A stretch of DNA of 30,187 nt from a virus. Below the pieces are notes generated by a model, which had not been told where the DNA came from, ran no database searches, and saw only the letters and a program-made list of their open reading frames with translations. Positions 7,339 to 12,936 of the stretch are shown in pieces. The position numbers were made by a program, and so were the translations under genes. Each line of letters opens with the position of its first letter. Position 1 is the stretch's first letter. The DNA is taken from positions 1-30,187 of IMG/VR virus record IMGVR_UViG_3300037485_000114. One strand, 5' to 3'.

Positions 7339-8508
7339 TTACAAAGGTAGTCCGTTCTTTTTGATTATTAAGGTTGGGTCTAGTTTTTTCATTCGGTCAA
7401 CTATAACTTGGCAATACTTCGGGTCTAATTCCATACCATAGCATTTGCGTTTAAGTTGATGCGACGCAACCATTGTGGTTCCAGTACCGCAAAACATATC
7501 AATAATTGAAGTTTCTGTAAAGTTTTCAATGAAAAAACTTGGTAACTGAATAGGAAAAGTAGCTTTATGAATTTTTGCATATTCTTTACCTTGCTTCGAG
7601 TTTAAACTAAAAATATTATCAATAGTGCCTCTAAAATCTTTTTTACCAATGCTTCTTTTTGCATCATTTGAAAATATATGAATATACTCAAATCTTGAAT
7701 TTAAAACTTTTCTTGCCATTGCTGGTTCCGCATTTTGTTTATCCCATATCATTACATCAGCATAAACATTTTTTAGATTATATAAATGTTCAATTAATGC
7801 CATTTTGTTACCTGATAAACTTTGAATATTTGAAAAAACATAATCACTAAATAATAAAGAATTTTTAGTAAAACTATCTAATAAATCTACATATTCATCA
7901 TTGCTTTTTTTGTCATTATCATTTAAGTATTTTTGCTCATTTCCGTTAGGTGTTTTACCTACATTATATGGTGGCGAAGTAAAAGTAATATCCGCTTTAT
8001 TACCATTCATTAACTTTGCAACTGTATCTGAACAAGTACTATCACCGCAAAGCAATCTATGTTCCCCTATCTCAAATAAATCCCCTAAAACAATATCCGT
8101 TTCAATTCCACCATCAGGTACCGAAAAGTCATCTTCCTCAGCCTCTAATACAGTTGCATCAAAGTTTGGTATATCTAAACCCCAATCAGTTAATTCCTGA
8201 ACGTCCCAATTATTCGCCAGGTCGTCCCAATCCCACTCGCCAAAGCCTACATTATCCTTAATAATAAACTCATTCTTTTGTTGCTCCGTTAATGTAGCTA
8301 CTTTAACCGGAACTTCAGTTAGTCCGGCTTCAATACACGCCTTTAATCTCATATTGCCACCCAATACAATATTGTTTTCGTCAATTACTATCGGCCTAAG
8401 TTCTAGCATCTGCGGAAAGTCCTGTATAGACTTTACTAACTGTTTAAACTTATTATCCTTTATTAGCCTAGGATTGTTTGGGTTCGGTTTGATTTGTGTT
8501 ATTAGCAT
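7339..8508 (-). CDS. ParB-like domain fused to a beta-class DNA methyltransferase (orphan)
   Basis: The product has 389 residues in two parts. Residues 1-115 are ParB/Srx-like (IKPNPNNPRLI, PIVIDENNIVLGGNMRLKACIEAGLTEVPVKV), a domain often fused to phage methyltransferases. Residues about 138-385 are the methylase: catalytic motif TSPPY (177-181) comes before the AdoMet motif DMFCGTGTT (337-345), the order of beta-class N4-cytosine or N6-adenine enzymes, and the TSPPY form is common in N4-cytosine enzymes. No restriction enzyme is nearby, so it probably protects phage DNA against host restriction or marks DNA for replication or packaging. It overlaps the 40-residue basic protein upstream and lies next to the terminase genes. 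Confidence 0.92.
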   Translation of the reverse strand: MLITQIKPNPNNPRLIKDNKFKQLVKSIQDFPQMLELRPIVIDENNIVLGGNMRLKACIEAGLTEVPVKVATLTEQQKNEFIIKDNVGFGEWDWDDLANNWDVQELTDWGLDIPNFDATVLEAEEDDFSVPDGGIETDIVLGDLFEIGEHRLLCGDSTCSDTVAKLMNGNKADITFTSPPYNVGKTPNGNEQKYLNDNDKKSNDEYVDLLDSFTKNSLLFSDYVFSNIQSLSGNKMALIEHLYNLKNVYADVMIWDKQNAEPAMARKVLNSRFEYIHIFSNDAKRSIGKKDFRGTIDNIFSLNSKQGKEYAKIHKATFPIQLPSFFIENFTETSIIDMFCGTGTTMVASHQLKRKCYGMELDPKYCQVIVDRMKKLDPTLIIKKNGLPL

Positions 8509-8624
8509 CTGCCTTGGCCTTTGTACGCTTTTGGGCGTGGTGAATGTTTGTTATAAGATTTCTTAGCTTTGCCTTCTTTCTTTTTGCCGAAGGATATTTT
8601 ACCGTTACTAGTTAGCTTTGCCAT
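8502..8624 (-). CDS. Small basic protein of 40 residues, function unknown
   Basis: This short gene begins at ATG 8624 inside the end of ninG (17-base overlap) and stops at 8502, overlapping the methyltransferase start by seven bases. The product begins MAKLTSNGKISFGKKKEGKA and continues with KKSYNKHSPRPKAY. It is very lysine- and glycine-rich with almost no hydrophobic residues, so it is probably disordered and may bind nucleic acid or the phage DNA. Tight overlap on both sides supports it as a real gene. I recall similar small basic proteins in Bacteroidota phages but assign no function. Confidence 0.75.
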   Translation of the reverse strand: MAKLTSNGKISFGKKKEGKAKKSYNKHSPRPKAYKGQGRC

Positions 8625-8988
8625 ACGTTTCGATTATTTCGTTTAATTCGGATCTATTCCATTTTTTAATTAGTCTATGTTGCTGCTCTAATTCTATGAC
8701 CTTGCGTTCACCTACTTTGTCAATTAGGTTTCTGCGATAGCCTATTAAGTGAAATTGGTCGAAGCCATTGCAGCTTTTACACTCACCGTTTACATTATAC
8801 TCGTCAAACCTTAAAGCCGAGCTTCCTTTAACGGGAACGTAGTGTCCGGCATCCATTAACTCAGTTGCTTTAACCTGGCCGCAACTAATACAAGTAAAAT
8901 ACCCGTCTTCGCTATCTCTTTGCCTTATATATCTATTAAATATAGTTTGAGCCTTTGTAGTTAGTTTAGGGATTGTTATTAATGCCAT
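8608..8988 (-). CDS. ninG: NinG/Rap-like recombination protein
   Basis: The product has 126 residues. The pattern follows lambda NinG: an N-terminal helix with AQTIFNRYIRQRDSEDGYFTCISCG, a zinc-knuckle-type arrangement Cys33-x2-Cys36 then Cys70-x2-Cys73, the central AGHYVPVKGSSALRFDEYNVNGECKSCN block and a following FHLIGYRRNLIDKVGE segment. The A-G-H-Y and N-x-x-x-E-C-x-x-C-N features also resemble HNH folds. In lambda this protein (Rap) promotes RecA-dependent recombination and resolves branched DNA. Here it would act with the ERF annealing protein further upstream in the same transcription unit. Confidence 0.92.
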   Translation of the reverse strand: MALITIPKLTTKAQTIFNRYIRQRDSEDGYFTCISCGQVKATELMDAGHYVPVKGSSALRFDEYNVNGECKSCNGFDQFHLIGYRRNLIDKVGERKVIELEQQHRLIKKWNRSELNEIIETYGKAN

Positions 8989-9001
8989 AATACAAAACTA
9001 G

Positions 9002-9211
9002 CTATTTAATTACTCTAAAACAAACAGTCCTTCCGTTTACTTCAAATCTTTTCTTTTGCAATGGGTTTAAACCTGCACGAAGCGCATATTCCGTTAATCC
9101 TGTAACTCTCTTTGCGTAAGCTATTGACTTAAATACTGTCGCTTCTTTTGTCTCAATATCAATCATTTTAATCGGTCTACTGTTCTCCAATCCTTTCACC
9201 TCGTTACTCAT
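9002..9211 (-). CDS. Small protein with NUMOD1-like DNA-binding pattern
   Basis: The product has 69 residues. The segment IDIETKEATVFKSIAYAKRVTGLTEYALRAGL (about 18-49) has the NUMOD1 shape: a beta strand, then F-x-S-I-x-x-A-x-x-x-T-G-x-x-x-x-x-L, a helix-turn-helix element usually attached to homing endonucleases. Here it stands alone without a nuclease domain. It could be a small regulator or the remnant of a homing nuclease. Its start overlaps the stop of the next upstream micro-gene as ATGA. Confidence 0.65.
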   Translation of the reverse strand: MSNEVKGLENSRPIKMIDIETKEATVFKSIAYAKRVTGLTEYALRAGLNPLQKKRFEVNGRTVCFRVIK

Positions 9212-9300
9212 AATCTTTTAATTAATCTAATCAATGTAGCCATACTGTAAAGCATACAAGCTAAAGGAATGCTAATAAAAAAAAACTTTATATATTTCAT
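9208..9300 (-). CDS. 30-residue membrane micro-protein
   Basis: The product begins MKYIKFFFISIPLACMLYS and ends RLIKRL: one hydrophobic segment with a basic C-terminus. The start overlaps the stop of the preceding micro-gene (ATGA) and its stop overlaps the start of the following gene (ATGA), so it sits exactly in a chain of coupled genes. That packing is the main evidence that it is translated. Function unknown; early phage micro-proteins of this type often act on the host membrane. Confidence 0.6.
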   Translation of the reverse strand: MKYIKFFFISIPLACMLYSMATLIRLIKRL

Positions 9301-9389
9301 TTCTTTTCGTTTGAGTCGTTATAAACGTAAATTGTCGTACACAATGCAGTAAATATAATTACGCATAAAAAGCCTAGTATAAAATTCAT
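9297..9389 (-). CDS. 30-residue membrane micro-protein
   Basis: The product begins MNFILGFLCVIIFTALCT and ends YVYNDSNEKK: a single N-terminal transmembrane helix and a short polar tail. The start lies in the repeated context AAATAACCTATGAA that also precedes the genes at 9524 and 9701. The stop overlaps the next start as ATGA. It is a real gene by context; function unknown. Confidence 0.6.
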   Translation of the reverse strand: MNFILGFLCVIIFTALCTTIYVYNDSNEKK

Positions 9390-9392
9390 AGG

Positions 9393-9524
9393 TTATTTAA
9401 TTTTATATTGTTTACACCAAATAGGTATTGAATAGAAAAAATATATTTTTCTTCTAACTGTGTAGTCATTTTCATCTTCCCCACAATAAATGTCAAAACT
9501 GTTAAATCCTTTTTTATACTTCAT
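9393..9524 (-). CDS. Hypothetical protein, 43 residues
   Basis: The product begins MKYKKGFNSFDIYCGEDEN and ends KQYKIK. It is rich in aromatic and charged residues with two cysteines and no membrane segment. The start is preceded by the repeated leader CAAAACAAATAACCTATG, which here is formed by the end of the upstream gene. Three bases separate its stop from the next start. I do not recognise it. Confidence 0.6.
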   Translation of the reverse strand: MKYKKGFNSFDIYCGEDENDYTVRRKIYFFYSIPIWCKQYKIK

Positions 9525-9527
9525 AGG

Positions 9528-9701
9528 TTATTTGTTTTGGTTTTCTTGTATTTTTTTTAACTGAAATAAAATTGTATTCAATTCTACAAATTGACCATAA
9601 GATTGCCTGTCAGCAGTATTATAATCTCTATATCCTCTTTTTATGTATTCTTCTTTTAATAATTCTAATTCTTTAATAAATTCATTAAATGTCTTGTTCA
9701 T
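9528..9701 (-). CDS. Hypothetical helical protein, 57 residues
   Basis: The product begins MNKTFNEFIKELELLKEEYI and continues through a second helix (FVELNTILFQLKKIQEN). It is probably a two-helix, mostly charged protein. Its start carries the repeated leader CAAAACAAATAACCTATG, preceded by an inverted repeat at 9719-9740. Its last codons (N-Q-N-K-stop) themselves form the copy of that leader used by the next gene. Function unknown. Confidence 0.65.
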   Translation of the reverse strand: MNKTFNEFIKELELLKEEYIKRGYRDYNTADRQSYGQFVELNTILFQLKKIQENQNK

Positions 9702-9718
9702 AGGTTATTTGTTTTGGT

Positions 9719-9740
9719 TATTGGAATTATATTTCCAATA
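9719..9740. promoter_or_regulatory. Perfect 8-bp inverted repeat, possible operator or leader hairpin
   Basis: TATTGGAA, a six-base spacer and TTCCAATA form a perfect inverted repeat in the 93-base gap before the micro-gene cluster. No T-run follows it on the minus strand, so it is not a standard terminator. It could be an operator, or an RNA hairpin in the leader of the 9701 gene. Confidence 0.5.
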
Positions 9741-9794
9741 TGGTTAAATAATTGTTTTTTTATTGTTTATTTTTAGATAATTAGAATTGTATTT

Positions 9795-10031
9795 CTATTT
9801 TTTACGGTATTGCCATCTTGAGCCTAGATTATTTTGTTTTGCCAGTCTATAAACTGTGCGTTCGCTTATTCTTAACTCAATTACAATATCCGTAACTGTT
9901 GGATATTGTATTGTGTTTTGCCATCTCTTTTTTAGCTCCTGAGTGTAAAGGTTTTCTAGGCTTAAATCTTCGCCTTTATATTCTACTTTAGGATACTTAT
10001 TACAAATGTGTTCGTATAATTTATTGCTCAT
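9795..10031 (-). CDS. Small helix-turn-helix protein
   Basis: The product has 78 residues. The C-terminal part PTVTDIVIELRISERTVYRLAKQNNLG (about 44-70) is a clear helix-turn-helix: a first helix, a short turn with I-S-E-R-T, and a recognition helix V-Y-R-L-A-K. The C-terminus is basic (RWQYRKK). It probably binds DNA as a small phage regulator or accessory replication factor. It is preceded by a structured, terminator-like hairpin at 10042-10098, so its expression may depend on readthrough. Confidence 0.7.
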   Translation of the reverse strand: MSNKLYEHICNKYPKVEYKGEDLSLENLYTQELKKRWQNTIQYPTVTDIVIELRISERTVYRLAKQNNLGSRWQYRKK

Positions 10032-10041
10032 AGTTTAAAAA

Positions 10042-10098
10042 TGTCCCTACCGATTTATAACCAACATCCCGGTTAATTAATAATTTAAGGCAGGGACA
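10042..10098 (-). terminator. Nested hairpin with T-run: intrinsic terminator or attenuator
   Basis: On the minus strand TGTCCCTGCC (10098-10089) pairs with GGTAGGGACA (10051-10042), 10 bp with one G-T pair, and is followed by TTTTT. Inside the long loop TAACC (10075-10071) pairs with GGTTA (10062-10058). This two-level hairpin ends about 10 bases before the start of the helix-turn-helix gene. It can work as a terminator after the 10105 gene or as a leader structure controlling readthrough. Confidence 0.6.
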
Positions 10099-10104
10099 AT
10101 AGGT

Positions 10105-10629
10105 TTATTTAGTTCTTAAATATTGTTGCATTGCATTCCTGTTGGCTTCTTTGTCTATGTCCTGGCTTGTACGGTTACTATCACCCATTGCCTTGAATTG
10201 TGCGTGTGCTTCGTCCTTACCATTCATAAAAGCTAGATGCCGCTCTTCACGGTATTTCTCAAGCATCTCAAAGAATGTAGGCATATCCATACGGTCATAT
10301 ACTTTGCCATATTTATATTTAACCATACCGTCAAGGAATAATAAAACGTCCTGGATAGCTAGTTGGTCCTGTTCAGCTTCATCTAATATCGCATAGCATA
10401 GATCGGTTATTTGCTCCGGTGTCATTGCTACCCTAAGATTGAAGTTGTTTAACGCTCTTGTAACTGATTTACTAAGTACGGCTGCTATCTTATCGTTTCC
10501 ATACATTTTTACTAAAGCCGGAAGCCTTTCACTTACTGGCACTAATTCAATTATCTTCAATGGCATTGCTTCGCCCTTATCTTTGAACCGGCATAGCTCA
10601 TTGTGTACGCCGCCATTATTTCCAATCAT
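10105..10629 (-). CDS. Conserved phage protein of the replication region, function unknown
   Basis: I choose the ATG at 10629 (174 residues, MIGNNGGVHNELCRFKDKGE), which overlaps the upstream replication gene by 14 bases; the longest frame from 10722 would overlap it by 107. The protein is alpha-helical: ERLPALVKMYGNDKIAAVLSKSVTRALNNFNL, then MTPEQITDLCYAILDEAEQDQLAIQDVLLFLDGMVKYKYGKVYDRMDMPTFFEMLEKYREER, and a polar tail. The segment with a Y-G-K-V-Y-x-R-x-D motif and a following M-L-E-K-Y helix resembles small helicase-loader or replication accessory proteins, but I cannot name a family. The position directly after a replisome-organiser-like gene supports a replication role. Confidence 0.7.
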   Translation of the reverse strand: MIGNNGGVHNELCRFKDKGEAMPLKIIELVPVSERLPALVKMYGNDKIAAVLSKSVTRALNNFNLRVAMTPEQITDLCYAILDEAEQDQLAIQDVLLFLDGMVKYKYGKVYDRMDMPTFFEMLEKYREERHLAFMNGKDEAHAQFKAMGDSNRTSQDIDKEANRNAMQQYLRTK

Positions 10630-11299
10630 TATGTCGTTTAATAAAGGCTTCGTGTAACTGTTGTTCGGTAACTTTTGGAGCGATTTTGTTTGTGTTTGTT
10701 GTATTTCGATTGATGATTTCATCGTTAAATGATTTTTGGTTTAAGTACGTTGTAGGGTGTTTTCTATATAATTTATCAGGGGTTGAATTAACATAATCTT
10801 TAACGGATTGTAAAGCTAAATCTTTTTCTTGCTCATTTAACTTTTGCCAAGACTTTTTAGCTTTTTCTTTTGATATTTTATAATCGTACCAAATCCACCA
10901 GTCCTCAAACTTCCAATCCCGTATTTCAGTTTTAGTTCTATTTATAGTTTCATTTACAGTTTCAGTTTCAGTTTCCATATGCTTAGCATATGCTTTGCTA
11001 GTGCTATCGTTTTTAGGTGATTTAGCATTATTTCGCCTGCTTTCACTAAACTTTTGCCTACGAATTGTTTCGTTATACATTCTTTCGTTGTAAAATGCAC
11101 CATTATCTATTTTAAACTTACACCAAATCTCATCGTCATATGCTTTGCATATGCTTAGCATATCCTTTTCAGTTAATTTGCCTTTTTGGTGTTGTAGGCA
11201 TAATAGCCTAATGTATTTTCCAACTTGTTCGTTTGACATTGTAAACGTCCCACTTAAAAAGTCGCTAGTATAAAATAATACTGCTGGGTCTTTGCTCAT
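10616..11299 (-). CDS. Replisome-organiser / DUF1376-like replication initiation protein
   Basis: The product has 227 residues. The N-terminal about 75 residues (DPAVLFYTSDFLSGTFTMSNEQVGKYIRLLCLQHQKGKLTEKDML) match the winged-helix pattern of phage replisome organisers and YdaU/DUF1376 proteins. A variable linker follows (about 85-125: SESRRNNAKSPKND, METETETVNETINRT), then a helical C-terminal part (WKFEDWWIWYDYKISKEKAKKSWQKLNEQEKDLALQSVKDYV, residues about 130-170, with TYLNQKSFNDE). Such proteins bind the origin and recruit host helicase. The linker codons carry hexamer and GCATATGC repeats that may be the origin itself. A promoter and attenuator-like leader lie upstream. Confidence 0.8.
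   Translation of the reverse strand: MSKDPAVLFYTSDFLSGTFTMSNEQVGKYIRLLCLQHQKGKLTEKDMLSICKAYDDEIWCKFKIDNGAFYNERMYNETIRRQKFSESRRNNAKSPKNDSTSKAYAKHMETETETVNETINRTKTEIRDWKFEDWWIWYDYKISKEKAKKSWQKLNEQEKDLALQSVKDYVNSTPDKLYRKHPTTYLNQKSFNDEIINRNTTNTNKIAPKVTEQQLHEAFIKRHNDWK
10957..10998. repeat. Iteron-like cluster A inside the replication gene
   Basis: Three tandem CAGTTT hexamers (10957-10974) are followed by CATATGC-TTA-GCATATG (10976-10992), a perfect 7-bp inverted repeat, and a further TTTGC. AGCATATGCT is a perfect palindrome (10985-10994). A related cluster lies at 11137-11163. Their location in the variable linker of a replication initiation gene recalls lambda O and lactococcal phage origins. 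Confidence 0.65.
11137..11163. repeat. Iteron-like cluster B inside the replication gene
   Basis: CATATGC-TTT-GCATATG-C-TTA-GCATAT repeats the cluster A elements in a different order. On the minus strand the shared block CTAAGCATATG is read as GCT-AAG-CAT-ATG in cluster A but as CTA-AGC-ATA-TGC in cluster B. The DNA is conserved while the encoded residues differ, which argues for a DNA-level function. Confidence 0.65.
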
Positions 11300-11302
11300 A
11301 AT

Positions 11303-11356
11303 AAAAAAAGGCTCTCGGCATTCCCCCCAGTAGGATTGAGGGTTCAGCTTTGAGCC
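11303..11356 (-). terminator. Terminator-like hairpin in the leader of the replication gene (possible attenuator)
   Basis: On the minus strand GGCTC (11356-11352) pairs with GAGCC (11314-11310) and is followed by seven T (11309-11303). The long loop has CCC and GGGGGG tracts that can pair inside it. The T-run ends only four bases before the start codon at 11299. A terminator so close to a start codon suggests attenuation of the replication gene rather than the end of an operon. Confidence 0.55.
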
Positions 11357-11370
11357 AATAAGTTTAGTAA

Positions 11371-11380
11371 AGGATATCCT
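11371..11380. promoter_or_regulatory. Palindrome AGGATATCCT, possible operator
   Basis: A perfect 10-bp palindrome sits about 10 bases downstream of the TATATTTG element at 11391-11398, near the predicted transcript start. A repressor bound there would block this promoter. It could equally be a chance palindrome. Confidence 0.35.
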
Positions 11381-11390
11381 ACATCCGTTG

Positions 11391-11424
11391 CAAATATAAA
11401 CTATTTAAACGAATAACTTGCAAA
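11391..11424 (-). promoter_or_regulatory. Candidate Bacteroidota promoter for the replication gene
   Basis: The minus strand reads TTTG (11424-11421), 22 bases, TATATTTG (11398-11391), close to the consensus TTTG-N19-21-TAnnTTTG. The -7 box is exact and the spacing is one base long. The predicted transcript would begin near 11384 and carry an 85-base leader with the hairpin at 11303-11356. Confidence 0.5.
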
Positions 11425-11595
11425 AGTCTTATTGCCAATAGTTACATTTTTAGTTGCAATCTTCAATCCTTCATTCCTTAAATCGCTTATCCTGGCGGCT
11501 AATCTAAAGCAGCCAAATTTATTTAAAGCATCTAACGGAGTTAATGATTTGCCTTTAGTTAAATAGGCTTTGATTTGTTGGTTTTGTGTTGTCAC
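11401..11595 (-). CDS. Small winged-helix protein (GTG start)
   Basis: The product has 64 residues, starting at GTG 11595. The sequence QIKAYLTKGKSLTPLDALNKFGCFRLAARISDLRNEGLKIATKNVTIGNKTFASYSF follows the short helix-turn-helix family found in many phages: K-x-L-T-x-x-x-A-x-x-x-x-G-x-x-R-L-x-A-R-I-x-x-L-R-x-x-G, then a beta wing. It probably binds DNA as a regulator. The start lies in a context (AAACCACTGTGACA) similar to the 13665 gene (AACCACTATGACA). The promoter of the next gene lies at the end of this gene. Confidence 0.8.
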   Translation of the reverse strand: MTTQNQQIKAYLTKGKSLTPLDALNKFGCFRLAARISDLRNEGLKIATKNVTIGNKTFASYSFK

Positions 11596-11616
11596 AGTGG
11601 TTTAGTTAAAGTTTTG

Positions 11617-11892
11617 TTAAAATGGTAAATCGTCCTCAGCCTCTTGTTTGTTTACCGGCTTAGAATATTCTTTCTTTTCAAAGTTGTACTCTTTGCCGTT
11701 ACCGCAATATTGCTTTTTAGCTTTCTCAGCTCTTTCCTCTTTTGACTGATTGTTAGCAACTGTATGCGTGTTTTCGTAATTGTCTTTCTCTTTACGTTTG
11801 TCAATTACTAGACTAGCATAATGCTTTACGCCTGATTTTGTTTGCACGGGTTTCCAATTAATGTCTTCCTGTGCGATTGAAATTACTATCAT
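11617..11892 (-). CDS. Small SSB-like protein with acidic DDLPF tail
   Basis: The product has 91 residues. The N-terminal part (MIVISIAQEDINWKPVQTKSGVKHYASLVIDKR) is beta-strand rich, the middle is polar and lysine-rich, and the protein ends EAEDDLPF. The acidic tip with a final D-x-P-F is the hallmark of single-stranded DNA-binding proteins, which use it to dock partners. The protein is much shorter than bacterial SSB and lacks a clear full OB fold, so it is an SSB-tail protein by motif only. It sits between the ERF region and the winged-helix gene, where a phage SSB is expected. Confidence 0.55.
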   Translation of the reverse strand: MIVISIAQEDINWKPVQTKSGVKHYASLVIDKRKEKDNYENTHTVANNQSKEERAEKAKKQYCGNGKEYNFEKKEYSKPVNKQEAEDDLPF

Positions 11893-11894
11893 TT

Positions 11895-12314
11895 TTATTT
11901 ATTTAATGTGATTACGAAAGATTGCTTATAAGACTTCAAAGGTATTTGTCCACGCTCGAACTTTTTACCGTTTTCCTCTATGTCTTTTTGCTCGGCCTTT
12001 AATACTTCAATTTGTGCCTGTAATTCTGCCCATCTAGGCGAGTAGGCTGCATAGTCATAGGTTTGTGTATCCTTAAGGCTTAACGAGGCTCCTAAGTGGT
12101 CATACTTGCCCTTTGGGCATTTATCCAGGAAGTCAATAATATACTCCTCGCTTTTTGCCCTTAATGTTTTAGTAAAGTTCTCCATTACTGAAATCTTTAC
12201 GGCCACGTCCTCGGCTTTGATTGTGCCTTCGCTTAATTCATTGGCTACGTTTTGCGCTAAGGTTTCGATTTCGCTTTTAGAGGGTGCGATTTCCCAAATT
12301 GCTAGAGTATTCAT
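11895..12314 (-). CDS. Coiled-coil protein of the recombination module, function unknown
   Basis: The product has 139 residues. It is helical and charged, with likely coiled coils at about residues 12-60 (SEIETLAQNVANELSE... VMENFTKTLRAKSEEYI) and 93-120 (WAELQAQIEVLKAEQKDIEENGKKFE). A middle block KGKYDHLGASLSLKDTQTYDYAAYSPRW is more polar. It starts two bases before the end of the ERF gene region and is followed directly by the SSB-like gene. By location and helical make-up it could be a partner of the annealing protein or a nuclease inhibitor of the Gam or Gp157 kind, but I see no decisive motif. Confidence 0.7.
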   Translation of the reverse strand: MNTLAIWEIAPSKSEIETLAQNVANELSEGTIKAEDVAVKISVMENFTKTLRAKSEEYIIDFLDKCPKGKYDHLGASLSLKDTQTYDYAAYSPRWAELQAQIEVLKAEQKDIEENGKKFERGQIPLKSYKQSFVITLNK

Positions 12315-12315
12315 T

Positions 12316-12882
12316 TTATAGATGGTTTTTCTTTGAGGTAAATAATGCTTGAATAGCTGAGTTTATTAACTCCTTATTTAAGGTATGTAATTTAGCCAAC
12401 TCTTGAACGTTTTCGCAAAAGTCTATTGCCAATGTTAAATCGGTAATATTTTTATGCTTTTTTAAATAGGCCGGTAAATCGTATTCCTTTTCTCCGGCTG
12501 CGTCCGTGTCCTTGTCAGTTACTAAGCCAAAGAATGAAGCTAAAGCATATCTGCGATAGTAAGTAATTCCCGATCCTAGCGACTGATATTCATTCATTCC
12601 CCTAAGAACTATTTGAGGTATTGTCACCTCGCTAGTAATTGTTTCGCTTGTCTCAATGTGGAAAACAATCGTTTGCAATTTGTCGTCCTGTAAAGGCTGA
12701 ATAAACCCTAGTTTATGCTTCTTTAATAAAGGCATAATTACTTTAAAAATTGCCGGTAAATCGGCATAGGTGTAATTGTGTCCGGTAGTCCCCTTATGGA
12801 TTACAGGGCATTCTTGTTGAAAGTCTGCAATGGCCTTATATAGTTTTAAGCCTTTGCGAAATTCATTTGTTGTCTCATTCAT
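12316..12882 (-). CDS. erf: ERF-family single-strand annealing protein
   Basis: The product has 188 residues. The family signature is clear: YTYADLPAIFKVIMPLLKKHKLGFIQP (37-63), LQTIVFHIETSETITSEVTIP (69-89) and EYQSLGSGITYYRRYALASFFGLVTDKDTDAAG (98-130), the last matching the conserved Q-x-x-G-S-x-x-T-Y-x-R-R-Y-x-L-x-x-x-x-x-L-x-x-x-x-D-x-D block. ERF proteins form rings on single-stranded DNA and anneal complementary strands, circularising or repairing phage DNA. The C-terminal 50 residues are short and helical. No matching 5'-3' exonuclease is obvious. It would act with the SSB-like protein and NinG. Confidence 0.93.
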   Translation of the reverse strand: MNETTNEFRKGLKLYKAIADFQQECPVIHKGTTGHNYTYADLPAIFKVIMPLLKKHKLGFIQPLQDDKLQTIVFHIETSETITSEVTIPQIVLRGMNEYQSLGSGITYYRRYALASFFGLVTDKDTDAAGEKEYDLPAYLKKHKNITDLTLAIDFCENVQELAKLHTLNKELINSAIQALFTSKKNHL

Positions 12883-12936
12883 AGCGTTGAATTTTGGTTA
12901 AATAATAATTAAAAATAAACAATAAATGTGAATAAA

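Noticed and set aside
11300-11390. tRNA-like or riboswitch-like fold in the leader of the replication gene
   Set aside because: I tried to fit a cloverleaf and known riboswitch cores and found no T-arm or conserved core; only the terminator-like hairpin is supported.
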